A program made the position numbers and the translations under genes. Below are positions 43,394-52,945 of a stretch of DNA of 64,000 nt, in pieces. The first letter of the stretch is position 1; each line of letters opens with the position of its first letter. This DNA is from Ditylenchus dipsaci. Lineage: Eukaryota > Nematoda > Chromadorea > Rhabditida > Anguinidae. The notes under the pieces are model-generated. The model was not told where the DNA came from, made no database searches, and saw only the letters and a list, made by a program, of their open reading frames with translations. The stretch spans positions 186,001 to 250,000 of the forward strand of contig SADC01001377.1 of the NCBI GenBank assembly GCA_004194705.1. The letters are read 5' to 3'.

Positions 43394-44309
43394 GTATAGG
43401 CAACTTCGACATGTAGAGAGGGATGAAATAGAATTCAAAAGCGATGAATTGTCTGATAAGTCAGAAGGTAATTGATTTGTATTTCGGTCATCGTGCCATT
43501 TGAGAAATTATAGGTCTCAGTCCCATCTCATCGGCAAGAAGCAAAAGAATGGATGCAGAGACTCCAGTTCTGCCGAAGAAAAAGTTGAAGCCTGTGGATT
43601 CGCTTGACGCCACAATCGAATCGCTCGCAGAATCTTCAATTATAGTTTGTCTTGGCTTTGATTTCTTAATTTTATTTATCTTTAACATCTAAGACTGTCT
43701 CTTGCTCGTAGAGTTATCAAAACTTTTTAGGTATTCTGTCCGTCAAGTGGAGAGTATTGCTGTCACGTGTCGAAACAAGCGTATAAGTATTAGACAAGAT
43801 CGTCTGGGCGGTTCTTGCACTACACAACTTCTTGATCATGGAAGGAAGCTAAACCCTGCAGGTTTGCTAGTGATCTTAATTCAGATTTTAAAAATTTATC
43901 TGTATTTTTTAGCGTTCGCAAATACAGGAGATGAGAACAACGGGCCATGGAGAACAGTTGTAGCGCCACTTCCAGCGATGCCGCAACAGCAGCCAATGAT
44001 GGGGAGATGTACAGCACCTGGAAAAGAAGTTCGTCAAAAGCTGGTCGACTACTATGCCAATGTTGGAGCCGTCGAATGGCAGGATGCTGCTATTGGGACA
44101 ATGAAATATGAAAAATGTGAGAATATATTTGAAATTTGTTTATGTACCGTTGTTAGTGCTTTGTCCACTATTACTGTTACATGTTTTTGTTGATAAATAA
44201 ATCATTTTGGGACGTATTGTCTAATATTAGGCTGTTTTGGTGTGATTTGGGGTAGTTTCTGCAAATTTAAGAGGATTTGAGGATTTGACCTGGAAATGAC
44301 CTGTGTACC

Positions 44310-45345
44310 ACCATGAAGATATCATGAAGTGTACCATGAAGATACCACCATGAAGATAACCACTGCCAAGATACACCCCCTGGTACAACCACCAAGGTAC
44401 CAAGTTACTACTACAGTCGAACCTGGATACAACACTACCCCGATATAACAGCACCCGAAAATGGACCGATTTGGTCAGCTTTGACTAAAACTAAGTCAAG
44501 TGAACCCTCGATAGAAACCACCTAGGGTCGACAAATCTTTGACTTAACACACAACATACACCCGTCGGCCCCTTGGGGTGGTGTTTATCCAGGTTCGACT
44601 GTACTACCGACGTACTATCCCTACCAAGGTACCATCGATTGCGCAACACCTAGGTACCAAAACCTGGTTAACATGAACTGAGTACTACTAACTGGGTACT
44701 GCTACATGAACAGGTGGTTTCGGTTTGAGGTGGTTTCGGGTCATTCGAGGTGTTTGGGGTATAAAAAGCAAAAAACATATTTTCGAAGTATTGTCTGTGG
44801 GTTGGGATGTGGGTTCTGTAAAGGGAAAAATTTTTTAGAGGTTGGTGAACTATTGTGGATTGGCGAATTGATAGTGGTTACAAGAATCACCGTCTACCTA
44901 CCGCACTTACCCTTCTAAATCACCCCCACGTGGGTACCACTACCAAGGTAAAGCCACTACTTGGGTACCACCACCTGGATACCGTCACCTGGGTACCACC
45001 CACTGAGTATAACTACCTAGGTAACACTTTGTGGGTACAATCACAAAGGTACCACCAACTTGGTACCAGCACTAAGATAGCACCACCAGGTACCACCATA
45101 AAAGTACCACCACCAGGTACCACCATCAAAGCACCACCACACAGGTACCTCCACTAAGGTACTGCCACCAAGGTAACTGAACCTGTGCACCACTAACATA
45201 CTACCAAATACTACTACTAACGACATACTAATATTACCAAGGTACCACCGCATCACCTTGCGCATCACCTGGGTACCACAACTTAGTTAACATAAACTGA
45301 GTACAAGCCAATGCGTACTATTAACTGGGTGCTGCCACATAGATA
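44310..45345. repeat. Minisatellite of GGTACCACCACC-like units
   Basis: Degenerate 12-16 bp units around GGTACCACCACCTGGGTACC, with many KpnI-like GGTACC words. The phase drifts and a non-repetitive part lies at 44700-44920. A TIR element interrupts it at 44412-44608. Open frames over it are artefacts. Confidence 0.8.
44410..44609. repeat. TA-flanked MITE with CAGTCGAACCTGGATA ends
   Basis: Left ACAGTCGAACCTGGATACAA then CACTACCCC; right GGGGTGGTGTTTATCC then AGGTTCGACTGTA. CAGTCGAACCT ends with adjacent TA are typical of pogo/Tigger-like Tc1-mariner MITEs. Similar ends occur at about 11945-12100 (CCAAACCTCGATTAAGAG and GACTGTAC) and 29565-29690 (TACCCCGATATATCGA, GGTAGACTGTA). Confidence 0.75.
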
Positions 45346-45639
45346 CTACCGTACTGTACTGAAAAATACAGAACTGAACACTTGTAATCTAACGTTGTAT
45401 TTGTTGACTGAAAAAATCGTGGTAACATAGTTCGAGGTAGACAATCGGAGTAATTCGATGTAATTAAACTACATTGATAATATGTAACTCAATGAAGAAA
45501 ATGAATACAAAACAAGAACACAACAACAAAAGTAGGACTGAAGTAAACCTTGGGTTGAAGCACACGGTTTTAAGAAGTATAAGAAAGCCCATTGAAAACA
45601 GGTTGTAAGATTTACAACTAGTGTGAGGTTTGCCCACAC
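45346..45639. other. No gene seen
   Basis: Short AT-rich spacer between two minisatellites. Nothing recognised. Confidence 0.4.
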
Positions 45640-45775
45640 CCGCACCGCTACCACATCCGCACTCATCATTGTGAAAAACACGAGTGTGGGTGCGGGTGTG
45701 GGTCTGAGTGTGGATGCGGGATTTTGAGTGTTCACAATAGAGAGTGTGGTGTGAGTGCGGGATTTTGTTTATTGT
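45640..45775. repeat. GTGTGGGTGCGGG minisatellite
   Basis: Inverse of the array at 40412-40605 (GTGTGGGTGCGGGTGTGGGT). It runs directly into a half-copy of the TGTGTCTAAGG family at 45780-45905, the same partnership as at 40212-40605, so both belong to one composite repeat seen in opposite orientations. Confidence 0.75.
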
Positions 45776-45854
45776 GAACGTGCTTTAGAGATGTGCGCAC
45801 TCACTAACCTTAGACATGATTCCGAGATATAATCTTGATCACAAAATGCATATA

Positions 45855-45965
45855 GAGTAACTTTTTGCCCAGCTCCAGTGACCAAAACGCGAAAATAGCA
45901 TCGGGAACTGGCTCCTGAAAAACCATCGGGAACTGACCTCTAAAAAAACCATCGGGAACTAGCCT
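45855..45965. repeat. CATCGGGAACT tandem repeat, three units
   Basis: CATCGGGAACTGGCTC, CATCGGGAACTGACCTC and CATCGGGAACTAGCC at about 30-bp spacing, at the left edge of the outer foldback element. Confidence 0.7.
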
Positions 45966-47043
45966 GTGTCCCTTGGGGTCCGCCTCGTTTCCTTCAAAGT
46001 GCGTTTCCCCTCAAGCTCGTTTCCCCTCAAAGTTAGTTTCCCCTCAAAGGTCGTTTCCCTCAAAGTTCGTTTCCCCTCAAAGGTCGTTTCCCCTCAAAGG
46101 TCGTTCCCCTCAAAATAAGTAAATAAATAAGTAAAGTTTACCCCGTGGTACCTACACGAGGGGTATCCTCATCCAGAATCCAAAATTTTAGATTTAGCTC
46201 AAAGTAATTGAAAACCCAAACGATTTAATTCAAAATCGTGTTCTGAAAACGGTTAAATTTGAATAGGGGTCCTCTACTCGAGACTGATTGCTCCCAGATG
46301 GGGTCGAACCAGTAACCTTGTAATGAGTATATGACGGTACCGGTCAATTTTCCGCCGACAATTTTCCGCCGACAAATTTTCCGCCGACCAATTTTCCGCC
46401 GACCAATTTTCCGCCGACCAATTTTCCGCCGACAATTTTCCGCTGCCATAATTCAGTTTCTATTATGCGTAATCTCTGCACGACAATCTTTGCGTCAGCA
46501 TAGACATGAATATTATTATGACGCTAACCCACTAGAATGGGACTCAGAGTGCGGTTTGACTATCTAAAAAAAATTCGTCCGATATTAACCCATATAGTCC
46601 GCCAGTATTATATTTGAAAAATACTATGCTTCACGAGTCAGTCTAGCCAATTTTTAAATTTCTAGCCTCAATCAAGCCTCGAATCCAGCCTCAATCCTAC
46701 TGGATAATACATCACCAACCAAACCAGGTGGTCGTCCGTGTAAAATTATTCGGTGTAAAATTATTCGGCGCTACTTGGATATGCCCTATATATCAACTTT
46801 TTATATGTTCCAAACACCCTATATCGGGTAAAATCCCAACTATCAGTGCGTCGTATTTTTCATTTATTTGAAAATAGTGTTAAACGTCTCCTGAGTAATT
46901 TTTATGCTTGAAATGATAAAAAAAAGATATTTTCTGACATGTTCCCACATCAAAAGTTGACTTTTTGCGAAAAAGGAGCACGGCAAACTATTCTTAAGAG
47001 ACGCCTAGACACGCCAAAAAGATGGGATTTGAACAAAGTTTTG

Positions 47044-47410
47044 TTAAAGGACCATGAAACTTGATAAGCACAGCAATTTGGAAATTTTGAATTCGCGCGG
47101 GACCACCCTAGTTTTGTCAATAATGTTTCGAAGGTTTTTTTGTTGCATGTAAAATTTTTAAAAATATAGAACCGTGTACTAGTCGAGCCCACGTTGCCCG
47201 ACAATGCCAGAATCGGACGACTTATCCTACTTACACTGCACCATAACAACTTATATGAGTCCGTGTTAAAAATTTACTCATTAATAGTGTTCAAATTTTC
47301 AATGCACACAAAAAAAATTAATTCAAAAACATTATGGACAAAATTAGGGTGGTCCCGCGCGAATTCGAATTCCTCAAATTGCTGTGCTTATCAAGTTTCA
47401 TGTCCTTTAA
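47044..47410. repeat. TTAA-flanked palindromic element A
   Basis: TTAAAGGACCATGAAACTTG at the left is mirrored by CAAGTTTCATGTCCTTTAA at the right, and the match continues inward about 75 bp (AATTCGCGCGGGACCACCCT against AGGGTGGTCCCGCGCGAATT). TTAA at both outer edges fits a piggyBac-type target site. A relative is at 51047-51381. Confidence 0.85.
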
Positions 47411-47665
47411 CTGGGGCCTAAAGCATAAAGAAACTCTGGTATGCATATATATTTTTTGCATCCAGACTCTTTTTTGAGTGTTTGTGTCTAAGGTACGTGG
47501 TGTGTGCGCATCTCAACCCCAAGCAACCAAGCCCCCTGCGCCTCCAAAGGGGGCGCAGGGGCTTGGTTGGTTAGCACTCACTTACCTTAGACATGATCCG
47601 AGCAAGACTCTTGATAAAAAAATGTATATAGAGACTCCTTCTGCCTAGCTCCAGTGATCAAAACG
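47405..47665. repeat. GGGGCCTA/TGTGTCTAAGG repeat family, copy 4 (most complete)
   Basis: Left half: ACTGGGGCCTAAAGCATAAA, ATCCAGACTC, TGTGTCTAAGGTACGTGG. Right half inverted: CACTCACTTACCTTAGACAT, ACTCTTGAT, CTGCCTAGCTCCAGTGATCA. The two halves meet at a GC-rich centre with CCCCCTGCGCCTCCAAAGGG. This shows the family to be a palindrome of about 260 bp. Confidence 0.75.
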
Positions 47666-47929
47666 TGGTAGAATACCTTTATATAAATGTTACCTTGGCT
47701 TCCCAATGCAAAACGTTAAAAACTCTGTTTTAGCATTAAAAATTTCAAGACATGATTCTGGTAAAGGTACAAAAATTTAATTTCTTACACCTAAAAACGA
47801 AATTTTGGGTTTTGGAGGTGGATACCCATTTAGGGAAGGCAGTAGGGTGTTTTTCTACCCACACCCTCAGGCTTACTGGTTGACTTATGGCTGTTCTTCA
47901 AGAAAATATAATGTCGGCTATAACCAGTA

Positions 47930-48000
47930 TTTGAACCTGTAACCTCAAAACCTGGAGGGTAAATTTACCACGGTGGATTCACCACCACCTTGAAAACAGA
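47930..48000 (-). repeat. tRNA-like segment (possible SINE head)
   Basis: The minus strand has a GTGGTAAATTTACC box A-like part and GAGGTTACAGGTTCAAATAC with box B. A relative lies at 51405-51470. Acceptor stems do not pair well, so this is not called a tRNA gene. Confidence 0.35.
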
Positions 48001-48194
48001 AACTAAAATTACAGCGGCGGAAAATTGTCAGCGGAAAATTGTCGCGGCGGAAAATTGGCGGCGGAAAATTGTCGGCGGAAAATTGTCATGTACCCGTATA
48101 TGAACTTCTACACCACTTAAACACTCAAAATTATGATAAAAATAAAGGTATGCACCCAGCTGGATTTGAACCATCATCCTAGGCGATGTCTATC

Positions 48195-48508
48195 CAAGTG
48201 GTCGTCCACTCGGATCAAATTTTTTTTTACGTTTTCGAGTTCCAAAACAATTTTTCTGCACTGATTCGAGGATGCTGAAGATGGTTTGACAGTGGTCAAA
48301 TCACGTTTTATCGAGAAATTTTTTGAGTTATTGTTAACTCTTAATTTATCAAAATCAAGAATTTACTATAACTCAAAAATTTCTTCATAAACGTGATTTT
48401 ACCACTGTCAAACATCTTCAGTGTGCTATAATTAGTGCAGAAAAAGTGTTTTGGAAGCCGAAAACGTGAGCAAAAAATTTTTGATCCAAGTGGACGACCA
48501 CTTGGATA
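48195..48508. repeat. Solo core hairpin, CCAAGTGGTCGTCCACTTGG type
   Basis: This 314-bp palindrome begins CCAAGTGGTCGTCCACTCGG and ends CCAAGTGGACGACCACTTGG. It contains GTTTTCGAGTTCCAAAAC, TTTGACAGTGG and CCACTGTCAAA. The same hairpin is the centre of foldback elements 1 and 2 (about 41350-41665 and 42730-43045), where it lies between the tandem-repeat arms. Its presence alone shows it is a separate mobile unit. Confidence 0.85.
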
Positions 48509-48944
48509 TTGTGGCCGCGGGGATATTGTGTCCGTGTCCGAAAAATATATATAGACGATTGAAAAATTTCTCTAACACAATAAGAGCGAATATTTTATTT
48601 TTGACGTACAAGTGGTTACAAAAATATTATTCGAAAAGTTTTTGGGACTAAAATAAAACCAACGATATTTCATGTTTTGTATCACATTAGTTTATTTGAT
48701 CAAATTTTTTTAGTAAATTATTTTTAAGGGAAACGACACTTGAGGGGAAACGACCTTTGAGGGGAAATGAACTTTGAGGGGAAACGAGCTTGAGGCGAAA
48801 CGAACTTTGAGGGGAAACACCCGTGTCCCGTCCCTTGAGAGTTTCCCAGTTAAGCATTTTTCTTGTTCAAGAATAGGAACATAGGAAATTCAACATAGGA
48901 AGAGGAATGTTTTCCCAATTGCTATTGTGATATACTACTTATTG

Positions 48945-49145
48945 TGCCGTCAGAATTTTTTCCTCCGTCCGACTGGCCGGCCGCCTTTATTTTTTTACCG
49001 GCCGTCCTTTTTGAAATAAACGCCACCGACCGTCCGCCGGCCGTCCACGTTATTTTTGTCGGACGGCGGCCGTCCGACCGTCTCACTTTTTGGCGCCGTC
49101 CGGACGGAGACGAAATGGCCCGGAGGACGGCGCGATCACTATGGT
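48945..49145. repeat. GC-rich patch of CGGCCGTCCG palindromes
   Basis: Repeated words GGCCGGCCG, CCGGCCGTCC, GGACGGCGGCCGTCCG and CCGTCCGGACGG in a region of otherwise low GC. Each is self-complementary. Related to 39835-39945. The overlapping short frame is an artefact. Confidence 0.7.
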
Positions 49146-49149
49146 AGTA

Positions 49150-49719
49150 ATTAGTTAACTTTCACCGTAAGAAAAGGACCGTAAAAAACCACTTGTCTAC
49201 TTTTCAATCCTATAAAATTAAAAATTTTACTCACGTTTGTCACTTTATACTAAAATCATTCTCTAATTCAAACTATGCAACAAATATTCGCTTACGTAGC
49301 AGAGGGTGAAGAAGATAAAAATTTCAAGTCGAAGCAACCGCTTGGTCTTTGAACCTTAAAAAAATTGAGTAAAATAAAATTACAACACCGACAAACCAAC
49401 ATCTAGTTCTAGGTGGTTAATTTATTGGCTTGAACTATGTATTTTAAACTATTGATTTTGTCTGTCAATATCTTGAAAGCATCTACCTGAAAATTTCTTT
49501 GATATTTTCGATTGAAATACCACTAAAGCAATAGTTTACTTCACATGCATGGCTGCCACTTGGTCGAGGTCCTAGATTTGCAATCTTGTTCAATATAGTT
49601 CTAGAATTACTCTAAGAGGTTAAAGATATTCATCATAGTTTAAAAATTGGTAGACCTGGCTCTTTCCTAAAATACAACATTTATGATACCTCTCTAAAAA
49701 ACGTCGAATTCAAATGACG
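49150..49719. other. No gene seen
   Basis: AT-rich flank of the MULE-type element, without a supportable exon or repeat. Confidence 0.4.
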
Positions 49720-49980
49720 GTGCTTATGGTTCACACTTCTTTCCGCAAAACTCCTTTCCGCACACTCCTTTCCGCAAACTTTTTTCCGCAAAACTCTTTT
49801 CCGCAAACTTTTTTCCGCAAAACTCTTTTCCGCCAAACTCTTTTCCGCAAAAATTTTATGAAAAAGGTTTTTCGTCAAGATTTGATATAAATTATTTCAT
49901 TTTTGTCTATGTTTTTGCTCTTGCGTGTCTTTTTCTCACAGGTCAAAATTTTTTAATATGTACTGTATTTTTATAGATAA

Positions 49981-50724
49981 TGGCGTCAATGAGCAAAACG
50001 AGCAAAGGAAATGTACTAGTGATGTGTAACAGTTATGAAATGCGTAAAGCCTATTCAAATTCTGTGAAGACAGTTCAGAACTGGCGTTGCGTTAGAATCT
50101 GTGGTGAAGAGCGACCTCCAAATATGGCTCAACTGAGAATCTGACGCAAAAAAAAGTCGCTCACGTGTCGTAGAAGTCAAACCAATTTTCAGGCATATTT
50201 TATTCAGTATGATTGCTTATGCAAAGCATCTTTTAGTTACGTCAACGCATCGTGCAATTGAAAGAAGACGCAGTGCGAAGTATTGGAATGAGGTCTGGTC
50301 TCATCGTGGAAGCTGCTAAATCTAATCTCTCGGATGAACAGCGAATATTTTGCCTTCTAATCTCTCTCCACAGCAGATGGTTCAGAAAATACGCAAACCA
50401 ATCGGAGCATTCAGTGCTGACAGGCCAGTGGACGAGATTGCTTGGATTGACTGCTTCAAGAACACGAAACGAGGTCATATTTTTTCATTGCATGATTCAA
50501 GGTGGTATTTTACATCACTTATTTCGTGTACAAATTTTTCCAGAACTACTCAGCCGGATGAGCCAGTAATTTTTGCGTTCCTTCCCGAAATGGGTATTGG
50601 TCTTCTTCGAAAGTATTCTTGTTGGGCCATCGACGGCGCATACTTCTGCTCGCCGAAAAACTTTTATCAGCTCTTCACAATGAAGCAGATGAAGATCGGG
50701 AGAAAGATGAGGGGATTGAAGTAA
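49981..50724 (+). pseudogene. MULE-like transposase, fragmented
   Basis: A first frame from ATG 49981 gives SYEMRKAYSNSVKTVQNWRC, reminiscent of the N-terminal FLYWCH-type part of many animal MULE transposases, and stops near 50145. The second part after about 50225 reads LRQRIVQLKEDAVRSIGMRS, then (one frame over, near the TTTT run at about 50349) SNLSPQQMVQKIRKPIGAFS, IAWIDCFKNTKRGHIFSLHD, EPVIFAFLPEMGIGLLRKY and CWAIDGAYFCSPKNFYQLF. W-x-x-DG followed by a Phe-Tyr-Gln-Leu block is the hallmark around the first catalytic Asp of the MULE DDE domain. The rest of the catalytic core is missing after 50724, so this copy is dead or the remaining exons are not recognisable. Confidence 0.75.
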
Positions 50725-51046
50725 TCACATTGGAAAACGAGATCGGTAGACCTTTATCAGTAGACTTCTAAATTTTGTGACAGTAACTTTTTAGAAGAGA
50801 ACTACACAAAGCTAGACCTTGAATTCCTGAAACCGAAAGATTTCAGGAGGTTTCAGAGGTTTCAGTTGACACCGAAGAAACTCTCAATTGAAAAATTTTT
50901 TAACAAGAGGTTTCAAAAGCTTCATTGTAAAATGAAAATTTAACATGAAATTTAAAGATATGCGTTTAAAGAAGGCACGAAAATTGAACACACCCAACCC
51001 ACCCTGAGGCTTACTGGTCCCATAAAAAAATAATTTATGACTATTA

Positions 51047-51381
51047 TTAAAGAACCATACTTGTTCATGACAATGGGAATTTGGCAAATTCAAATGCGCG
51101 TAGGACACTTTTTTTACTCCAAAAATACTTTTTGAATTATGTATTGTTGTTATATAAAAATAAAAAACGATAATTATATAAAAGGTCTAGGGAGCTCAGT
51201 GGTATAGTAGCGTTGTGTGGTGATTTTCGAGTTCATGTTTGATTCCAGTGTCTGCTCTGTTATTTTTTGATGTTAATACATGATAAACGATTTAAAAAAT
51301 AATTTCGGAATAAAAAAAAGTGTCCCGCGCGCATTTGAATTTGCCAAATTCTAATTTCCATCAACAAGTATGGTCCTTTAA
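51047..51381. repeat. TTAA-flanked palindromic element B with tRNA-like centre
   Basis: TTAAAGAACCATACTTGTT at the left mirrors AACAAGTATGGTCCTTTAA at the right. The arms continue (TTGGCAAATTCAAATGCGCG against CGCGCATTTGAATTTGCCAA). The loop at about 51190-51265 looks tRNA-derived on the plus strand (GGGAGCTCAGTGGTATAGTA then GTTCATGTTTGATTCC). Same terminal AGGACC and TTAA as element A at 47044. Confidence 0.8.
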
Positions 51382-51745
51382 AGAAAAAATAATGTATGCT
51401 ACCACCATGATTTGAACCTATAACCTCGTAAATAAGAAGGGAGAAATTTACCGCGGTAATACTTAAATCTATTACCAAAATACTTTTTCTAGTACCAAAA
51501 TTTAACATGCATAGAAAAACCGTTTGTAAAGTTAGAGATTTTTTCCTTAAAAACATGAACGCGTAGCCCTGAATCTCAGCTTTCTTACTAGACTCTATTT
51601 CCTGTGAAAGATTTCAAAGATATGAAGATTTTGAGCTTTGTATGAAGTAACTTTTTCGGCCAGGTTCTTCTATGCAGACCCCTTAATCTCCAACTTTTTT
51701 AATTTTTTTACTAAAAAAATATCTTGTTGAGTAGCTGAGATTCAG

Positions 51746-52422
51746 GGGCAATACTTTTTTTTGTCACAGATTCACTTCTTTTTGTCACAGATTCACTTTT
51801 TCTGTCACAGATTTGATTTGTCACAGATTCACTTTTTCTGTCACAGATTCACTTTTTTTGTCACAGATTCACTTTTTTTTGTCACAGATTTCCTCATTTC
51901 TGTCCCAGATTTAGCTTAAACCACAGGGGGACCAAGCACTTACAAAATTGGTCAAAAAAATTTTCTCTCATAACAGCCTGAAAGTTTTTCTATAACGTTT
52001 CTATCATGTTTTAAGCATTTCGCCAAAATATTTTTTCCGCAAAAATTTTTGCCTTGGGGACCAAGGTAGTCCAAGTTTTCAGGAGCCTGAAATGGGACCT
52101 TGGTCCCCAAGGCAAAAATTTTTGCGGAAAAAATAATTTTTGGCGAAAATGCTTAAAACATGATAGAAACGTTATAGAAAAACTTTCAGGCTGTTATGAG
52201 AGAAAATTTTTTTGACCAATTTTGTAAGTGCTTGTCCCCCTGTGGTTTGAGCTAAATCTGAGACAGAATGAGGAAATCTGTGACAAAAAAAAGTGAATCT
52301 GTGACAAAAAAAGTGAATCTGTGACAGAAAAAAGTGAATCTGTGACAAATCAAATCTGTGACAGAAAAAAGTGAATCTGTGACAAAAAGAAGTGAATCTG
52401 TGACAAAAAAAAAGTTTTGCCC
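51746..52422. mobile_element. Foldback element, TTTGTCACAGATTCAC arms, 7-bp TSD
   Basis: A 677-bp palindrome. Each arm starts GGGCAA, then a T8-9 run and six or so copies of a 16-bp unit TTTGTCACAGATTCAC, then AAACCACAGGGGGACCAAG and a unique stretch that pairs almost perfectly across the centre near 52085. GATTCAG flanks both ends (51739-51745 and 52423-52429). Inserted in the MULE-type element. Confidence 0.92.
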
Positions 52423-52945
52423 GATTCAGGGCTACACGATAGTTAAAAAAATTCGAAAAGTGTACCTACAAGTAAGGAGAAAAAGAGAAAAGTTTAAAAA
52501 AATGAAAATTTAGGTACTTGAATTAAATATTTTGGTACTAGAGAAAAGTACCACCCTTTTAGCGCAGGCGAATTCTAGAAGCCCCATTTTACCGAGTACC
52601 GTTTCGGGCATGCCGACTAAAAAATGAAATAATTTAGATCAAAATCTTGACGAAAAACCTTTTTCATAAAATTTTTGCGGAAAACAGTTTTGCGGAAAGA
52701 AGTTTTGCGGAAGAGTTTTGCGGAAAAAAAGTTTGCGGAAAGAAGTGTGCGGAAATGAGTTTTGGGGAAAGAAGTGTGAGCCGTGCTTATGCGATCTAAA
52801 TGGTCCTACGCCAATAAATTAATTTTCCTGATCGTTGGATTTACGTAAGAATTATTTTATATGCTTTAATAAAACATACCCCAAAATTAATTTCTAGGCC
52901 TGATTCTGTTAGAAACCAAGTTAAAAAATTCGAGCAGAAGATCGG

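Larger units (their letters stand above)
40826..44117 (+). pseudogene. MADF-domain gene disrupted by a stop and two foldback insertions
   Basis: From ATG 40826: MASWKRKNVSGDDLKAEEEL, then the MADF pattern KLIGIVFLYPIL, a TAG at 40928-40930 where the family usually has Tyr, EMCHSEYKKQVLKGAVWEKI. The exon is then split by foldback element 1 and resumes at 42066 with WEKIGKELGKI context. Further MADF sequence follows a TTCACAG acceptor at 42141 (VLWKNLRRYYRTQKDKK, and KFFDASLDVRESHSST in another frame). Foldback element 2 splits this exon at 42339-43393. Acidic and basic linkers follow at 43400-43640 (QLRHVERDEIEFKSDELSD, RMDAETPVLPKKKLKPVDS) and an end region at 43735-44115 (VAPLPAMPQQQPMMGR, LVDYYANVGAVEWQDAAIGT). 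MADF proteins bind DNA as transcription factors or transposon accessory proteins. As read here the gene cannot make a full product. Confidence 0.7.
46335..48095. mobile_element. Inner foldback element, AATTTTCCGCCGACC arms, 8-bp TSD
   Basis: Left arm 46335-46445: CGGTACCGGTCAATTTTCC then about seven copies of a 15-bp unit AATTTTCCGCCGACC. Right arm 48010-48095: the inverse unit GGCGGAAAATTGTCG about five times, ending GTCATGTACCC. GTATATGA flanks both sides (46327-46334 and 48096-48103). It contains a TTAA-flanked palindrome, a GGGGCCTA-family copy and a tRNA-like segment, all later or co-carried insertions. Confidence 0.85.
45973..48822. mobile_element. Outer foldback element, TTTCCCCTCAAAGGTCG arms
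   Basis: The left arm (about 45985-46110) has about seven copies of a 17-bp unit CGTTTCCCCTCAAAGGT. The right arm (48727-48822) has the inverse (ACCTTTGAGGGGAAACG) five to six times. GTGTCCC occurs just outside each arm (45966-45972 and 48823-48829), a possible 7-bp target duplication, but the terminal bases of the two arms match poorly so the exact ends are tentative. A second foldback element is nested inside. No transposase seen between. Confidence 0.7.
49729..52782. mobile_element. MULE-type transposon with tandem-repeat TIRs and 9-bp TSD
   Basis: Both sides carry the direct repeat GTGCTTATG (49720-49728 and 52783-52791), a 9-bp target duplication typical of Mutator-like elements. The left TIR (49729 to about 49900) reads GTTCACACTTCTTTCCGC, then about eight short units TTTTCCGCAAACTC, then TTTTATGAAAAAGGTTTTTC and GTCAAGATTTGAT. 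The right TIR (about 52620-52782) is its inverse and ends GAAGTGTGAGCC. The interior has a MULE-like transposase frame (49981-50724), a TTAA palindrome (51047-51381) and a 677-bp foldback (51746-52422), the last two being nested insertions. Length 3.05 kb. Confidence 0.92.

Noticed and set aside
40936..43412. Many frames with NLPKRN or NEICQ repeats
   Set aside because: All six frames of a 14-bp tandem unit without stops stay open. They coincide exactly with the arms of the foldback elements.
46331..46567. Frame with repeated IFRRP residues
   Set aside because: Product of the AATTTTCCGCCGACC tandem arm.
48944..49147. 67-residue Pro/Arg/Asp-rich frame
   Set aside because: Covers a patch of CGGCCGTCCG palindromes; composition explained by the repeat.
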